Positions 47,003-59,224 of a DNA stretch of 64,000 nucleotides are shown here, in pieces. Origin of the DNA: Malus domestica (Eukaryota; Streptophyta; Magnoliopsida; Rosales; Rosaceae); contig NC_091669.1 of assembly GCF_042453785.1 (NCBI RefSeq), forward strand, positions 10,428,501-10,492,500, in the 5' to 3' direction. The translations under genes were made by a program, and so were the position numbers. The notes beneath the pieces are model-generated. The model was not told where the DNA came from and searched no databases. It saw only the letters and a list, made by a program, of their open reading frames with translations. Numbering within the stretch: position 1 is the first letter of the stretch; the number at the start of each line of letters is the position of its first letter.

Positions 47003-47628
47003 TGTTGAATTTTCCAAGTTGACAGGCCGATGGTCCCACTCCAATAACACAGATACTGTCTCCAATTTGGTAATTACCACCTGCCCAATCCGTCAGGTGT
47101 GGGGTTTTATCACAAAAGGTCTTGGTGTTAGTTAGAGTAGGATAATCCTATTTAAATTGCTTTTCTCTTTTCCCTCTAGTTGGTGTGGGATTCAACACGC
47201 CCCAACACGTGAGACCCCATTTTTGTGGGTCACACGTGAAGATTCACACATCGGCAACCACGTGGAGCCAAGTCGGGACTCACCCATCATGCGGCCGGGG
47301 TCAACGGGAATCCACCCATCACGTGGCACTCTTGGCCTACGTGGAGCCATGTCGGGACTCACCCATCGCACGGGGCCAAATGGGACCCCCCCAATCATGT
47401 GGCAGTACGAGCCTGTTCCCAGGCTCTGATACCATGTTCAATTTTCCAGGTTGACGGGCCGAGGGCCCCACTCTAACAACACCAATACTATCCTAAACTT
47501 GGTAATTACCACATGCCCAATCCGTCAGGTGTGGAGTTTTTATCACAAAGACCTCTGTGTTAGTTAGAGTGAGGTAATCCTATTTAAATTACTTTTCTCC
47601 TTTCCCTCTAGCCGATGTGGGAATGACA
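47003..47628 (-). mobile_element. TRIM-like LTR element, minus strand
   Basis: Two similar direct repeats, 47003-47197 and 47435-47628 (about 195 bp), start TGTT(G/C)AATTTTCC and flank a 237-bp interior. Directly beside the right repeat, GGCTCTGATACCA at 47422-47434 is the reverse complement of the Met-tRNA-type primer site TGGTATCAGAGCC, so the element reads on the minus strand. The interior consists largely of imperfect repeats of CGTGGAGCCA(A/T)GTCGGGACT. No coding capacity. The two LTRs differ at many sites and no clean target duplication is visible, so it is old. Size and primer type fit a TRIM unrelated in LTR sequence to Cassandra. Confidence 0.8.
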
Positions 47629-47644
47629 TTGTTGTTTTTTATTT

Positions 47645-47750
47645 ACAAATGATAGGATAATCTACAGTAAACTCATCTAAATTACGAGGAAGGGAAATCG
47701 AACACGAGACTCAGATGTAAAGGTGAATGTTCTTAACCAATTGAGTTACG
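47645..47750 (-). mobile_element. tRNA-derived SINE head, minus strand
   Basis: On the minus strand the sequence begins CGTAACTCAATTGGTTAAGA (A-box-like) and later has GTGTTCGATTTCCC (B-box-like), a strong tRNA-like arrangement. The head differs from the SINE at 46483. No tRNA fold could be closed. Confidence 0.6.
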
Positions 47751-48665
47751 TACAAACCACTTGCTACAATACATTCTTGTTAAACACTACATATATACTA
47801 TATGAATAACTATACCATATGAACGCACCCTCTCTTAATTATGACCTAAAGTAATAACGTATACTTTGATATTATTTTGTTTATATGAATAGTACTAGAA
47901 GACCACATTTTGGTACCGCATTAATATATCATATAATATGACAAGTGATGTGTACCGCGCCATGTTAATTTTTGATTTTATCACACTGAACTTCTTAATT
48001 GACGCGGTATGTATGGGTAAGAGATCCTTAATGACAAAGAATATTCAACAGCTTTAATATATATATATATATATATATATAGTCCTTCAAAGCTCACCTA
48101 ACACACTAGCTAGCTGGTAACAAATCTAAACCGCTAGCATTTTGTCCTTCAAAGCTTATATATACATATAAACACAAAGCTCGCCTAACACACTAGCTAG
48201 CTGGTAACAAATCTAAACCGCTAGCATTTTTAATTTGTTCAAAAAACAAAGGCGGCGATGGGGCGCCGTCGGAGGATGAAATGCAATTATGCAAGAGTCC
48301 CATCACTTCCATGCATAGAAATATAATAACATCCAAATAGCCCAAAAGTTATGACCAAAATAATTATTCTTAATTAATAGATATATAATAACATCCACAT
48401 AGCCCAAAAGTTATGACCAAAATAATTATTCTTAATTAATTTTCTTGTTTTCACGTTTCCAGAAATAAAATTAGTACTGGGAAAAAGAATTTGCACATGG
48501 TGATCAAGAAACAAGGAATGTGTTTAAGAATTTTAAAATTTCACTAAATGCATGGGTGATCGAGAATTGAAGAATGTGTTTAAGAAACTATAATTACTAA
48601 AATAACGAAAAGTGTATAATACGTGAAAAATACGAGGTATAACTTTGCTAAAAAAATTAAAGAGG
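47751..48665. other. AT-rich spacer with two local duplications
   Basis: A (TA)n run lies at 48057-48080. Two near-identical blocks of about 50 bases (CACTAGCTAGCTGGTAACAA...) occur at about 48095-48141 and 48184-48231. A second pair of about 60-base blocks lies at about 48314-48374 and 48384-48440. No gene. Confidence 0.6.
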
Positions 48666-49138
48666 AAATTGTAGCAATGGTCTCTCAACTTTAACTTAAT
48701 TGAAGTAATGGTCCATCAACTAAAAATTCATGATCATTGGTCCCTTAACTCATCAAAACGTGAATTTATGGTCATTTTTTGTCAACTCCGTTAGAACTTC
48801 TGTCAAAATGAGTTATGTGTCACACACGTGAGGTTGAATTAAGGGGCAAATATGGAAAACCAAATGAGAAAAATTGGAGGAGCAGTCCCTCAATTTTAAC
48901 CCAATTGGATTAGTAGTCCCTTAACTTTAACTCAATTAGAGCAATGGTCCCTCAACTTTAACCTAGTTATAGTAATGGTCATTCCAATATGACTCATTTT
49001 GACGAAATTTTGAACGAGTTGACGAAAAGGACCATAGCTGCACATTTTGATGAGTTAAGGGACCAATGGTTATGACTTTTTAATTGAGGGGCAATTGTTT
49101 CAATTGGGTTGAAGTTAAGAAACCATTGCTACAATTTT
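48666..49138. mobile_element. Long-TIR non-autonomous DNA transposon
   Basis: The left end AAATTGTAGCAATGGTCTCT pairs with the right end ...AACCATTGCTACAATTTT. Complementarity continues inward over more than 100 bases (TTAACTCATCAAAACGTG against CACATTTTGATGAGTTAA). Motifs such as 'GGTCCCTCAACTTTAAC' also repeat directly inside. It has 473 bp, no ORF, and an unassigned superfamily. Confidence 0.75.
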
Positions 49139-50020
49139 CTCAAAATTGAAATATTCGGCTTGACATTGTTTAAAATACTTTTTTTTAAATATGTTAAAAA
49201 TATAAATAAAAAAACATAAATTTATATGCTTTATAAAAAAAATGTGTCAAAATAACGCGTAATAAACCTGAAAATACGTGTATAGTACTTTATATGTGTC
49301 AAAAAATGTGACAAACTCAGGACCACTTCTATTGATTTCAAATCCCAGTGATTAAAGCAATGAGTTATGCAAATCTCAGGAACTATTTTAGTTAAAAATC
49401 CTTAAAAGAAAGAAAAGAGCACTGTAATCTGCAAAATCTTTTCTTCTTTCAAAAAGCGGGAACGGGAGTGGCGCATCCGGCGCTTCTTGAGTTGAGAGCG
49501 ACTGTTGTTTTTGAGAGAGAAATGGAGAGGGAAGAGGGGGTGAATGCGAGCTCATCAAGGGACCCAATTGGCGTAAAAGGCAAGAAATTGTAAACTTTTA
49601 CGAAGTCAAATATATGCCCTAATCTTTGCTTATTTGAATTTAAGTGGGTGCCTTCTGATTCACCAAAGATTACATTAATCTTTGATTGGTTTATCTTAGT
49701 TTCATTCGTCCCGGGAGCATCATTAGCACAACCTCAACTTTCAAACTTGTTCTACTTGTTCTTGAGGCCATGTCAAACACGTGGATTTGTATAATATTGA
49801 TTATCCACTCTGACTTCGTGGTATGTTATGAGAAATATTAAAGTTTGATTATATATATTGAGATCACTTTCAACGGTGGGGTTAAAGAATTTTTTACCGA
49901 ATGAGTTAGCTTAAAGATTTAAATCTTTATAAACAAGGAAACTTGATACTGTATTTTTCACACTATCAGCAAGCTTAAGAAATTTTTCACAAGGTGAGCC
50001 AAGAATTTTCGTTATTAAAT
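49139..50020. other. Spacer before the gypsy element, possible stranded first exon
   Basis: 49440-49600 is GC-richer and leader-like. It contains ATG 49522, an open frame MEREEGVNASSSRDPIGVKG and a stop at 49591-49593. This could be the first exon of a gene whose remainder was displaced by the large insertion at 50021, but no downstream exon is seen. The rest is AT-rich. Confidence 0.3.
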
Positions 50021-53018
50021 TGTTGACCCTAAAAACTACCAAACCTACGTGGCGCGCAAGCCGAGTAATCTATAAGCTCAATATGTCCTTCGGTTGAATG
50101 CGGGGCGTGCCAACTCGTTGGTCGAGCTCGGCCGAGGAGTAAAATTTGTTGATGTTGTGTTGGGTGCGCGGCTGACTTCTGCGTCTTGCTATTGCGACCG
50201 AGGAAGAAACACATCTTGGCCTCTTGTGACCTTCTCGAACCTGAAGACAAGGCTACTATTCTTACGAAGTTCACGAATCGTCATCGTTGGATTCGGTCAC
50301 AGTGATGGTATTCGTCAGAGTAAACTCACGCCGAATCGACACCAAAGTGTAAGGCCACAAATACTCAAAGCGGATATAAGTCTTAATAGTGAACGTGGTT
50401 CGACCGTCTGAATGCCGAACTCTAAATCCCACTTAAGAGTATCCAATCATAAAATAACTCGGCGTGCAATGCATCGAGCTCAGTAAGCTGTAACACCTCA
50501 CTTCGTCGAGAAGGCTAATGAGATGACCTCGATCAATAAGGATTCAGAAACCCTTCTCGACCGAGACTTGGATAGGTAACCAACTGCCCTCGTCGCAGTG
50601 CTGTTGATGCCAATGGAAGATGCTGCGAGATTGGCTGATTCTACGGCGACAGAGCTATCTATGCTGACTGAAGATATCACCGGTTGCTTTCACAGTGCTG
50701 TTGATGCCAATGGAAGATGTGTCAGCGAAAAGAGAATAAAAAATCTCAAAGTTGTTGAGAGAGTTTGCACAGGGCAGGTGTGTTTTGAATTAGAGAGGCT
50801 TGAACAATGCATAACTTCCTCTATTTATAGCATCAAATACCCACTAAGTAAAGTTAATCCGAGTAGTTAAACCTGTTGGAAATATGCCCTAAAGCCAATC
50901 ATGTGATGATACTTTACGGACATTTCACATGTTAAACTAATCTAGTTTTACATATAAAGGGCAAAGATTATTGTTTGAGCCGTCTCATATAAATGTTATA
51001 TGCTTAAACGATAAAGTCCAAGGAATATGTGATTGGGAGAATGCAATCTAATGAAGTTAGATTAATGAGACCATTCTTTCGTAGACATATCCTAAATGTT
51101 CCTGATCATAGGATTGCCAATTGGGCATTGACAGTCCGTTAAGATCGGTACGTACTGTGTCTTCTCTCAGGGAGAGTGACTAGTCTCGAGTCAATGGTGT
51201 GTGTGACATCAAGACAAGTACGTAGGTGCTCAATAGAGAATGAGTTCACTGAACGTGATCAACGAAGAGTTCTTATATTCCATGTCACATGAGAACTCAT
51301 GGTTGGGATAATGCAAAGTAGTCCTTTGACCTGAGGCATCACAGTTGTCTTGTGGTTAAGTTCTTGATCTTTGATTATGTCTAATTCACCCCCTCGGGGT
51401 GTCACAGCATCGTTGGGGTTAAGCCACTTAGTCATGGAGACAAGTGAATGCGCAACAAGGGATCTCTAACCTTCAAACAGTTGAGGGAGAATACTCTATG
51501 ATATGATTTGGAATCTCTGGCCAGAGTATGAATGAGATTAGGGAATGCGTTCCAAATCACATTCAAGGAAATCATATAAGCAAACGATTCACATTGGATA
51601 GTAGACATGAGTAAATAAACTATCATACCAAACAATGTGGTCAAGAGTATTAGATTAGAGAAGGACCGTATTGCATTTGTAATCCTGAACTGAATAGGTT
51701 CTCCACCTCTTCTGATTAGCTTGGGTAACCATGATATGCTGCTAGGTGTCACTCATGGTTTGTGGAAGCCCTAAACGTGTGTAATCACTAAAGGGAGAAT
51801 TGAAAATAGTTTCAATTCACAATCGATGTAAAATGGTTTTAATCGCCCACTACCTCGCTAAAAGGAACCTAATGGATCGCACACCATAAAAGGTAGAGAT
51901 TGAAGATTAAACGGAAATGAGTAAGAATGATTAAATGGTTTAATCATTTATTTATGGCAAGGATTAATTAATATGTTAATTAATCAAACGAATTAGTTCG
52001 TTAAAGACTTCGGGATAGTTTTGGACCTTAAGGCCCAATGGGCTTCGAACGTCAAGCCCATTAACTTAAGTTGTATGACAATTTAATGAATAAAGATTCA
52101 TTAAAGCCCAAAAGCCCATAAATCCCTATATGGCCGGCCATGAAGATGAATTAGGGTTGTTTGGTTATTTAGGTCACTTAAAGAAGTGACTATATAAATG
52201 ACTTTATAACTAAATATTCATTAAAAGTGATTAAGGGTTTATTTTGGGGGAAAATTGGTGAGAATTGTCTCTCCATTTTCTCTCTAAAGAGGCCAACACC
52301 TTGGAGGGTACATCTAGCAATCCTACTACTCCAAGGTCACTCATTTCTTCTACAATCAAACCTTGGTGAAGAGACTTAGAGGTTCCCTATTTTGGGAACT
52401 TGGAGAAACCTATTTTTCCATCCAAATCCATGGATCTAAGAAGCAAGGAATGAAGGCCCTATCTCTTTGGGTGATTAGCCTTTGCTTATGCAAAGAGGAA
52501 TCTACAAAGGTAATAATTTCAACTCACTTTGTTTTGAGTTGATTATTGGTTCACCAATCTACTAGGCTTTGAATTTCATGGTAATGTTTTGTTTTTGAGT
52601 GCATGCAAGCATGATTCCGCCTTTAATTGTTAATTGCATGCTATATGATGTTGCTCAAATGAACATGTTTTTCAAAATAAAACCTTCAAAACCCTACTCG
52701 GATTAGGACTTCTTCTTCTAGTCAAACACCATCTCGAGCACTCCTACTCCCATCAGGATTTTGAACCTAACCTTTCTATCAGGCCGTATTCAAAATGTTT
52801 CTTGACCTCCTCATCTCACCGGGACTCCTTATCACATCAGGATTTCTGTTAAATGCAGAATTTCCACGCCTCTTCCTTATCCAGGCCGTTATTTTTCTCA
52901 ATGGGGCTCGATCGACTCTAATTAAGCGGCCCATGAACAAGACGACCCCTAACAATAAATCCTTTTGGGCCGAGAATGATTCCACACTCGGCCCAAACCA
53001 ATATTTTGGGCCTAAACA
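50021..53018 (-). repeat. Left (3') LTR of the gypsy element, interrupted
   Basis: LTR halves 50021-50873 and 52689-53018 together match the right LTR. The 50874-52688 block is an insertion. Base differences from the right LTR are scattered throughout, so the element is not young. Confidence 0.85.
50874..52688 (+). mobile_element. Solo LTR (1,815 bp), Angela/BARE-like copia, nested
   Basis: Begins TGTTGGAAATATGCCCTAAA, a start shared by long-LTR Ty1/copia elements, and ends ACCTTCA. The flanks are a perfect AAACC target duplication (50869-50873 and 52689-52693). The uninterrupted right LTR of the host element has a single AAACC at the matching site, which proves insertion there. There is no internal coding region, so this is an LTR left after unequal recombination. 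No reading frame of note; several short AT-rich palindromes. Confidence 0.85.
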
Positions 53019-53644
53019 TTGGCCCCTCGCTTATGAGGTTTTCGACCTAAATTCTCTGGTTGAGCTCCGACCTTGAAGAAGTGAAACTAATACTTAGAAT
53101 CCAAATACTCTGTTTCCAAGGCGCATTTATGGAGCACGATTGCACGATCTTGATCCTGCTGAACAATCCACCACGTGGCATCATTTAACACGGCTAACCC
53201 CTAATAGTGCCGTTTAAAGCGTGCGGCTCACTGAACCGTCTTACCATTATGACCTTGTTGCTGAAACAACCATGCCACCTTGATTCGCAAACCATTCAAC
53301 ATCGTGCAGACGCCAAAACATCTTTCACCATAAATCTCGCCGCCACATGCAATTGTGCGCCCCCCAAAACACGAAACCCTCGGTCTTCTTAACTGGATTC
53401 TCTGAATGTTCGTAATGATTAGCGAATTCTTCGGTCGATTTTACCATTCATTTTGAATTTCAAACGATTGCCCTTCCTTCCACAATTCTAAAAATACCGA
53501 AATTCCCTCATTTATACTTTACAGTTTCAAATTCTCTGAAATTTCTTGCCATCGCTCTCTAGTGATTCCCTTTCTTCTAGATTTTCGTCTTCAAATCCCC
53601 AACCCAGAAAACGCTTCTCGTGTCACATCTTCAACCCACTTACA
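53019..53644 (+). other. Purine tract (minus) and upstream region of the antisense gene
   Basis: 53019-53032 read on the minus strand is AGCGAGGGG-rich, a polypurine tract before the 3' LTR. The remaining 600 bases, which would be the promoter and leader of the plus-strand gene, show no other ORF of note. Confidence 0.5.
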
Positions 53645-56600
53645 ATGGCCTCCTTCATCTCCAAGCTTTCCAAGGAATGTGACCAATGCCAGAAAATTAT
53701 TGATCGAAGTTCGATCAAAACCATATGTTTTGAAAGTGACATAAGCACCCCTCATCAAATCCTTGGTCCTCCCTTCAAAGTGGCGGTACCACCAACCATT
53801 ATTGAACTTCTCAATGAGCACTGCCTATCACCCTTGCTGCAAGGGTTTGAATGGTCGAAATAGGACCTAGCAAGGCCTCAAGGTTCATGGCCCTCGACCA
53901 CCACAACCTGGGCAGCCTGGGTCATACGAATGGAAAAACTTTTCAGCGAGCAATGGAAAGCCCTAGGCATCTACGACCCCATTCACCTATCATCCATGGA
54001 AGTCGTCCTGGACAATGAGCTCCTCCTAGCAGCCTTATGTTTCTGGTGTTCGGCCACCAACACCATGGTCCTCCCTCTCGGCCCTATTGGTCCCACCATC
54101 CTTGACATTACTGCTATCTTGGGGACTTCCCCGACTGGAATCCCAATCGACGCCGCCCTTTTCGGGTACTTGTCGAACCTTGACCTGAAGGCGCTTTTCG
54201 ACAAACGGACCCTTGAAACGCTGAATGGTGAAGGCCAAACACCCTAAAAAAAAAGGTTCACAAACTTCACAAGAATTTCTTCAACTATAACACCCTCTAT
54301 CTCCATTTTACCGGCCGAGAAGAAGAGGCTCTGCGAGAAGGGGAACATGAGGCTTTCCTCTTTTATTGGTATAACAAATTTATCTGTTGTACCAAATCCA
54401 ACAAGTGTATGGTCGAGAACATGCCAGTGGCTAAAGCCCTAGCTAGCGGTCATACTCTGGCCATTAGCCCGACCATTCTCGCACATCTCCTACGCTGCTT
54501 GGCCGAGACGACTCTAGATAAGGTTGACCCGCACCAGAATGGTCACCTCTGGGTCTTCCAACTCTGGCTGCAGGTCTACTTCACCCCTCTTCGGCCAACG
54601 ATTGCTGATTTCTCACCACGGAAGCGCTCGACCTTCAGCTGGCTTCTCGGCCAACACCCATTCACCAAGCTGAAGAGGTGTTCAAATACTTTTTCGCTCA
54701 CGACGACCTTTCTAACGATGAGCTCCTGATTTGTCGTTGTCGAGAATACCCTTCGTCGATCAGGCTTCCTACATTAGCGTGGGGCGCGAATGAAGATGGT
54801 GACCTTCATCAATCTTGGGGGTCTTTCGTGCTTACCTGCGACCTACCTCTCGGATGTGATAGTCGTCGAGCGGGTTGGGAAGTGTATCATCCCAACTTCC
54901 TCGTTCGGCAGCTTGGCTACCTCCAAGGTTGCCCGGTCCTCATTCTCTCATCACAGGTTGCACGTTCCTCATTCTCTCCTCACGATCCGTCCTAAGCCAC
55001 AGACGTGAACCTGGTTCCTCAGAGAATGAGTACAATGACGCCAAAAATGAGTTCCAGGAGTGATGCCAAAAACTCCGCATTCGACCGGTCATTCCAGAAT
55101 CTCTTAGCACCGATACCTTCTACGATTGGTAGGAAGAATACACTCATAGCTTCTTCAGCGCACTGGTCGAAGATGCCATTAACAAGATCTTCGGCGATCG
55201 TCCCTACAAGTCTCCTGCTCCCCAACCTAAAGAGGCTACCCATGGTATATAGCTTCCTTTATATATTTAGATATATATATATATCCTTATTGTTATTGAC
55301 TTGGCTTTCAATTCTCAGGCAGCCGAGCGTCGAAAAAGGTAGAAGCCGTGGCTGCAATTGCAGCCATGAAAAAGGCAATCCCCTCTTCCAAGCCGAGCAA
55401 ACGACCCCAACAGGAGGCTGAGACGGTCACCGCAGTCCCTCGTCCTACAAAACGCGTCAAGAAATTGGCAAACAAAGGGCAACAAGAAATTCATGTCATC
55501 TTTAGCCAAACGACGAGAACAGCCACTCCCGATGCTTCTCCTTCCACCCCCGTCACAAACATCTCGACGGTCGTGCAACCGGCTCCGACAGGTCAGGCGC
55601 CTAAAGCTCGTCTTGACCCTCCAGTCGTGACCGGGCCAAAGACTGCTCCACTGGTCGAGCCAGCGACTCATCCGCCACTGGTCGAACCAACCATTTCTCC
55701 ACTGGTTGAGAAAATGACAGCTCTGGAGCCAACCGTTGCCCCTGCCTTGGAGAAATTGACTTCGGTGGCGAAGAAAACACCCTCCAAGATTCCAAGACAA
55801 TCAGCGATCATCTTGGAGGTATAATTGTGTGGTTGGTAATTTTCTTTTTCAGTTGATGTTAGAATTTCTAACAAACTTTATTCCAGGATGACGAGAGTGA
55901 CGAAATTCCGTTGGAAAGTCATCATCAACCAACCAATTTACCTCCTGCGGTTGAAACGATCAGCCATGTTGATCCCCATGCGGCCGATCGTGGAAAGGGT
56001 CTTGCCGTTGAAACTGAAGCAATGGCGGAGACACCAATTCATCCACAGGATCAAAACCTAGGCATCCCTCCCCAGGAAGCCACTTCTGCCTACGTAAGCA
56101 CCCTTATTATTGTTCTCTTAATCACTCTCCTGCCTAAATTCTAAACCAGAAAAATATTAAATGTCAGGTGCCTGCGTTTTCATTTCACCAAAAATTTTAT
56201 GCGCCAATGGGCGTTATCTATATCTCTTGGTCACCTCAATGGCCGTTAAATGTAGATAACCTTTATCGGTCGCGTGAATTGAGAAGTAGCTTAAAACATT
56301 GGGCTCGGCCATTGAGCTCTCTGGGTTTGAGCAACGAACCAGCAGACATGGCCGAAGTCTCTTCTCGGCAGGTCTATCATTTCCCCATTCTTATTTTCTG
56401 AAGATTTGGCTTATTCTGACAACTCCTTTTCATGCAGCCTTTATGAAAGGTCGAATTTGACGCCCTTCTCTCGACCACTTCGGGGGTGACTGGCCCTTTG
56501 GCGACCAAAGTCGGGCCTTCCTCGACAGCCGACGAATGCAACGTGTTTGTTAAGCTAAAATAACTTTTTTCTCTTTCAGTTTCACAAATTCTTGAACGCA

Positions 56601-57065
56601 AGGGTTTCGACTTCATGGGTGAGTGTCTTAATGCTCTCGCCGTTGAAGGTCTCTTGAGTACTGAAGCCATCACTCAAGCGTCTTCTACCCTGGTGAGAAC
56701 CCGAGAGTTTTTTTGCCATTTTTAAAAAAGCTCTTCACGCCGAAGCTGTCCTAAAGGCTACGACTGCTGCTCGAGACGCCCTTCGCCCAAAAATTGAAGC
56801 CTTGAAGTCGAAGAAAGAGAAACTGGTTGACATCGACCGTCAAATTGCCGAACTCCAAACTCAAAGGTCGGTAATTGCTTCTGATCTTACGAAAGACTTT
56901 GAGTTGGGCGGTAAATCTTGTTTAACCGACTACGCGGCTAAAGTCAAGGAAGTCGAGCAGCTAAAGATGGACAAGCGGAATCGGCAAGCTGAAATCAGAA
57001 TGGGCGAAGTGAGATGGCTGGAGTTGAAGGCTGTTCTTGAAACTCTTCTCCCTTCTTCGCCCTGA
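53645..57065 (+). pseudogene. Antisense plant-mobile-domain (PMD) gene carried by the gypsy element
   Basis: Starts MASFISKLSKECDQCQKI and continues into a PMD (aminotransferase-like plant mobile domain) region: MEKLFSEQWKALGIYDPIHL, LLAALCFWCSATNTMVLPLG, DITAILGTSPTGIPID, EHEAFLFYWYNKFICC. Damage: TAG at 53861-53863; frameshift at the A9 run near 54245; another near 54620; a stop near 54993. Intron-like gaps follow with good signals: GTATATAG...TTCTCAG (about 55241-55319), GTATAATTG...TTCCAG (about 55820-55887), then GTAAGC...TGTCAG near 56093-56167. Later exons encode a Pro/Thr-rich segment (HPPLVEPTISPLVEK) and a C-terminal coiled coil (KKEKLVDIDRQIAELQTQRS) ending at 57063-57065. It runs opposite to gag-pol and converges on the integrase end 87 bases away. 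Confidence 0.7.
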
Positions 57066-57151
57066 ATTTATTTGAATGTAACCTGATCGACTTACTCAAT
57101 CTGTGTATTCTTTTATCAATCTAATGAAATGAATTTCTATTCCCACATTTC

Positions 57152-58548
57152 CTATGTGACCAGATAGTACTTCTTTAAAAACTTCCCATTGATTGGTAAT
57201 CTGTGAAATAAACTGGTCCGGTCTCTAAGATGATATGCGCCTTTACCGAAAACCTTATGTATGACGAACGATCCTTCCCAATTTGGCGACCATTTGCCGA
57301 ACCTGGGGTCTTTAATTCCTACGGGCAACACCATTTGCCAAACTAATTCTCATTCGCCAAATGTTTTCTGTCTAACATTTTGATTATAGGCTCGCTCGGC
57401 AATCTGTTTCTGTGCTACCAGCAGGTTATAAGCGTCAAGTCGCGCTTCTTCTAAATCTTCTAACTCCTGTCTCATAGACTGATTATATTCGGTGCTGCAC
57501 ATACTACTTTGTTCAATCATTCGCAACAAATTTATGCTTAACTCGACTGGTAACATTGGATCGTGTCCATAGGTTAGTGCATACGGGGTTGTCCCGGTCA
57601 CCGATCGGAGTGATGTTTGATATGCCCATAAAGCCTCATTCAACTTTAAATGCCACATGCCAGGCCTTTGCTTTATTATTTTCTTGAGAATACCGATCAA
57701 CACTTTGTTACTCGTCTTGGCCTGTCCATTTGCTTGTAGGTAATACGGTGTAGACTATTCAAGCTGAATTTTTAAACTTGCCGTATATTCTTTAAACCTC
57801 TCGGCTGTAAAAATTATGCCATTGTCTGTTATCATCGTTTATGGTATGCCGAATCTGGTCACGATGTGTTCTTCCACAAAGTCGCAAACATCTTGAGACG
57901 TTAACTCGGCATACGATTTCGCTTCAACCCACTTAGTGAAGTAGTCGGTTGTTACCAGTGTCCATGCATGCTTGGCAGCCCCAGAAAATGGTGTGATTTG
58001 CCGATTACGTCCATAGCCTATCCTCTAAACGGCCATGGTTTAGTGACCGAGTGTAATGACTCAGCCGAGACCTTTTGTATATAACCATAAATCTGACACT
58101 GTATGCACCCTCGTGCGAACTCGATACAATCTTTTAATATATTTGGCTAAAAGTAGCCGTGCCGTCGAAGCAGCCATCGTATTTTATGTTCGGACTGATG
58201 AGCTCCACAAATCCCTTCATGGACCTCTGTGATTGCCTGAGCAACCTCTTGAGGGCTGAGGCATAGCAGTAATAAACCATCCTCACCTTTTTGGTATAAT
58301 TCGTTTTGATATACGACATAGTTTGTGGCATGAACTCTTGTCTTGCGATCGTGTTTGCCATTGGGGTTGTCAAGATACCGCATAATGGGCCTTCGCCAGT
58401 CATCTGGTATTACCTCGATGACACAAACATCTATAGGGTCTTGTCGGTCTAACAACGAAGGTAAATACATGACTCTTGTGAAATCAACATGTGTTGCCTC
58501 CTCGGCGACCACATTGCCGTCCAAGGAACTTGGTTGGTGTGTAGTCAA
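57152..58548 (-). pseudogene. Gypsy integrase remnant (with end of RNase H)
   Basis: Minus-strand frames give the integrase zinc-binding region (EVHEGICGAHQSEHKIRWLL...CIEFARGCIQCQ), a worn DDE core (TDNG-like region near 57830), and the C-terminal part (WHLKLNEALWAYQTSLRSVT, YGHDPMLPVELSINLL). The last frame ends RLPINGKFLKKYYLVT at 57152. Several stops and shifts interrupt it. The upstream VVAEEATHVDF is the usual linker just after RNase H. Confidence 0.8.
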
Positions 58549-59224
58549 CTAAAATTCGGCAAGGAAGACATGGACCATGCTGATTTCCATATTTTCAAGG
58601 ACCGAAGGGCCCATTGGATCCTAGTCATCATCTTTCGGAGTGGGGGGACTATATCATTGTGTGTTGGAGCATTAGCAGCCAATTCGCCGTGTGTCTTAGC
58701 ATATTCAGGCGCTTGTGTCACACAATCCGACGTTGTATCCTATTGATTGTCGTCTTCAGACTTGCATGCATCTGGCGTCAGATTCTAGTCCTGCCGTATT
58801 CGGCGAGCTCGTTCTTCATAGGTGATTTGGGCGTTCCTAGTGTCCAGGTAAGCGTCGAGACGTGCCACCTATTTTGTCTCATCGGTCGTTAAACCGAACA
58901 AGAAGATAGTCGAAAAGACTTCGAAGTGATATCGAAGGTATTGAAGATCGTCGAGAGAAAAATAGAGCTCGGCTGTGTCAATGTCCGTGTATGGATCGAC
59001 CTCGAAGCCGAGTACCTAGCCTCTCGAATGTGCTGGAATCTGGCTTTCATCGCCGGATCGATGGTTTTTTGGATGATCTGCTCAGTATCGGGGCAAGTTG
59101 ATGCCAAGTCAAGAGCTTCTTAGCAAGCCTTGGGCAACCCATATAAATCATTGGCGGAATATGTCTTGTGAAATTCTTTCATATATTCTAATGATTCGCC
59201 AAGGAATGGGGGATGCAAATTCCG
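58549..59224 (-). other. Scar of the deleted protease/RT region
   Basis: Only 676 bases separate gag from integrase, where about 2.5 kb of protease, reverse transcriptase and RNase H would be expected. No YxDD motif is seen on either strand. The DNA is GC-moderate without domains I recognise. Confidence 0.6.
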
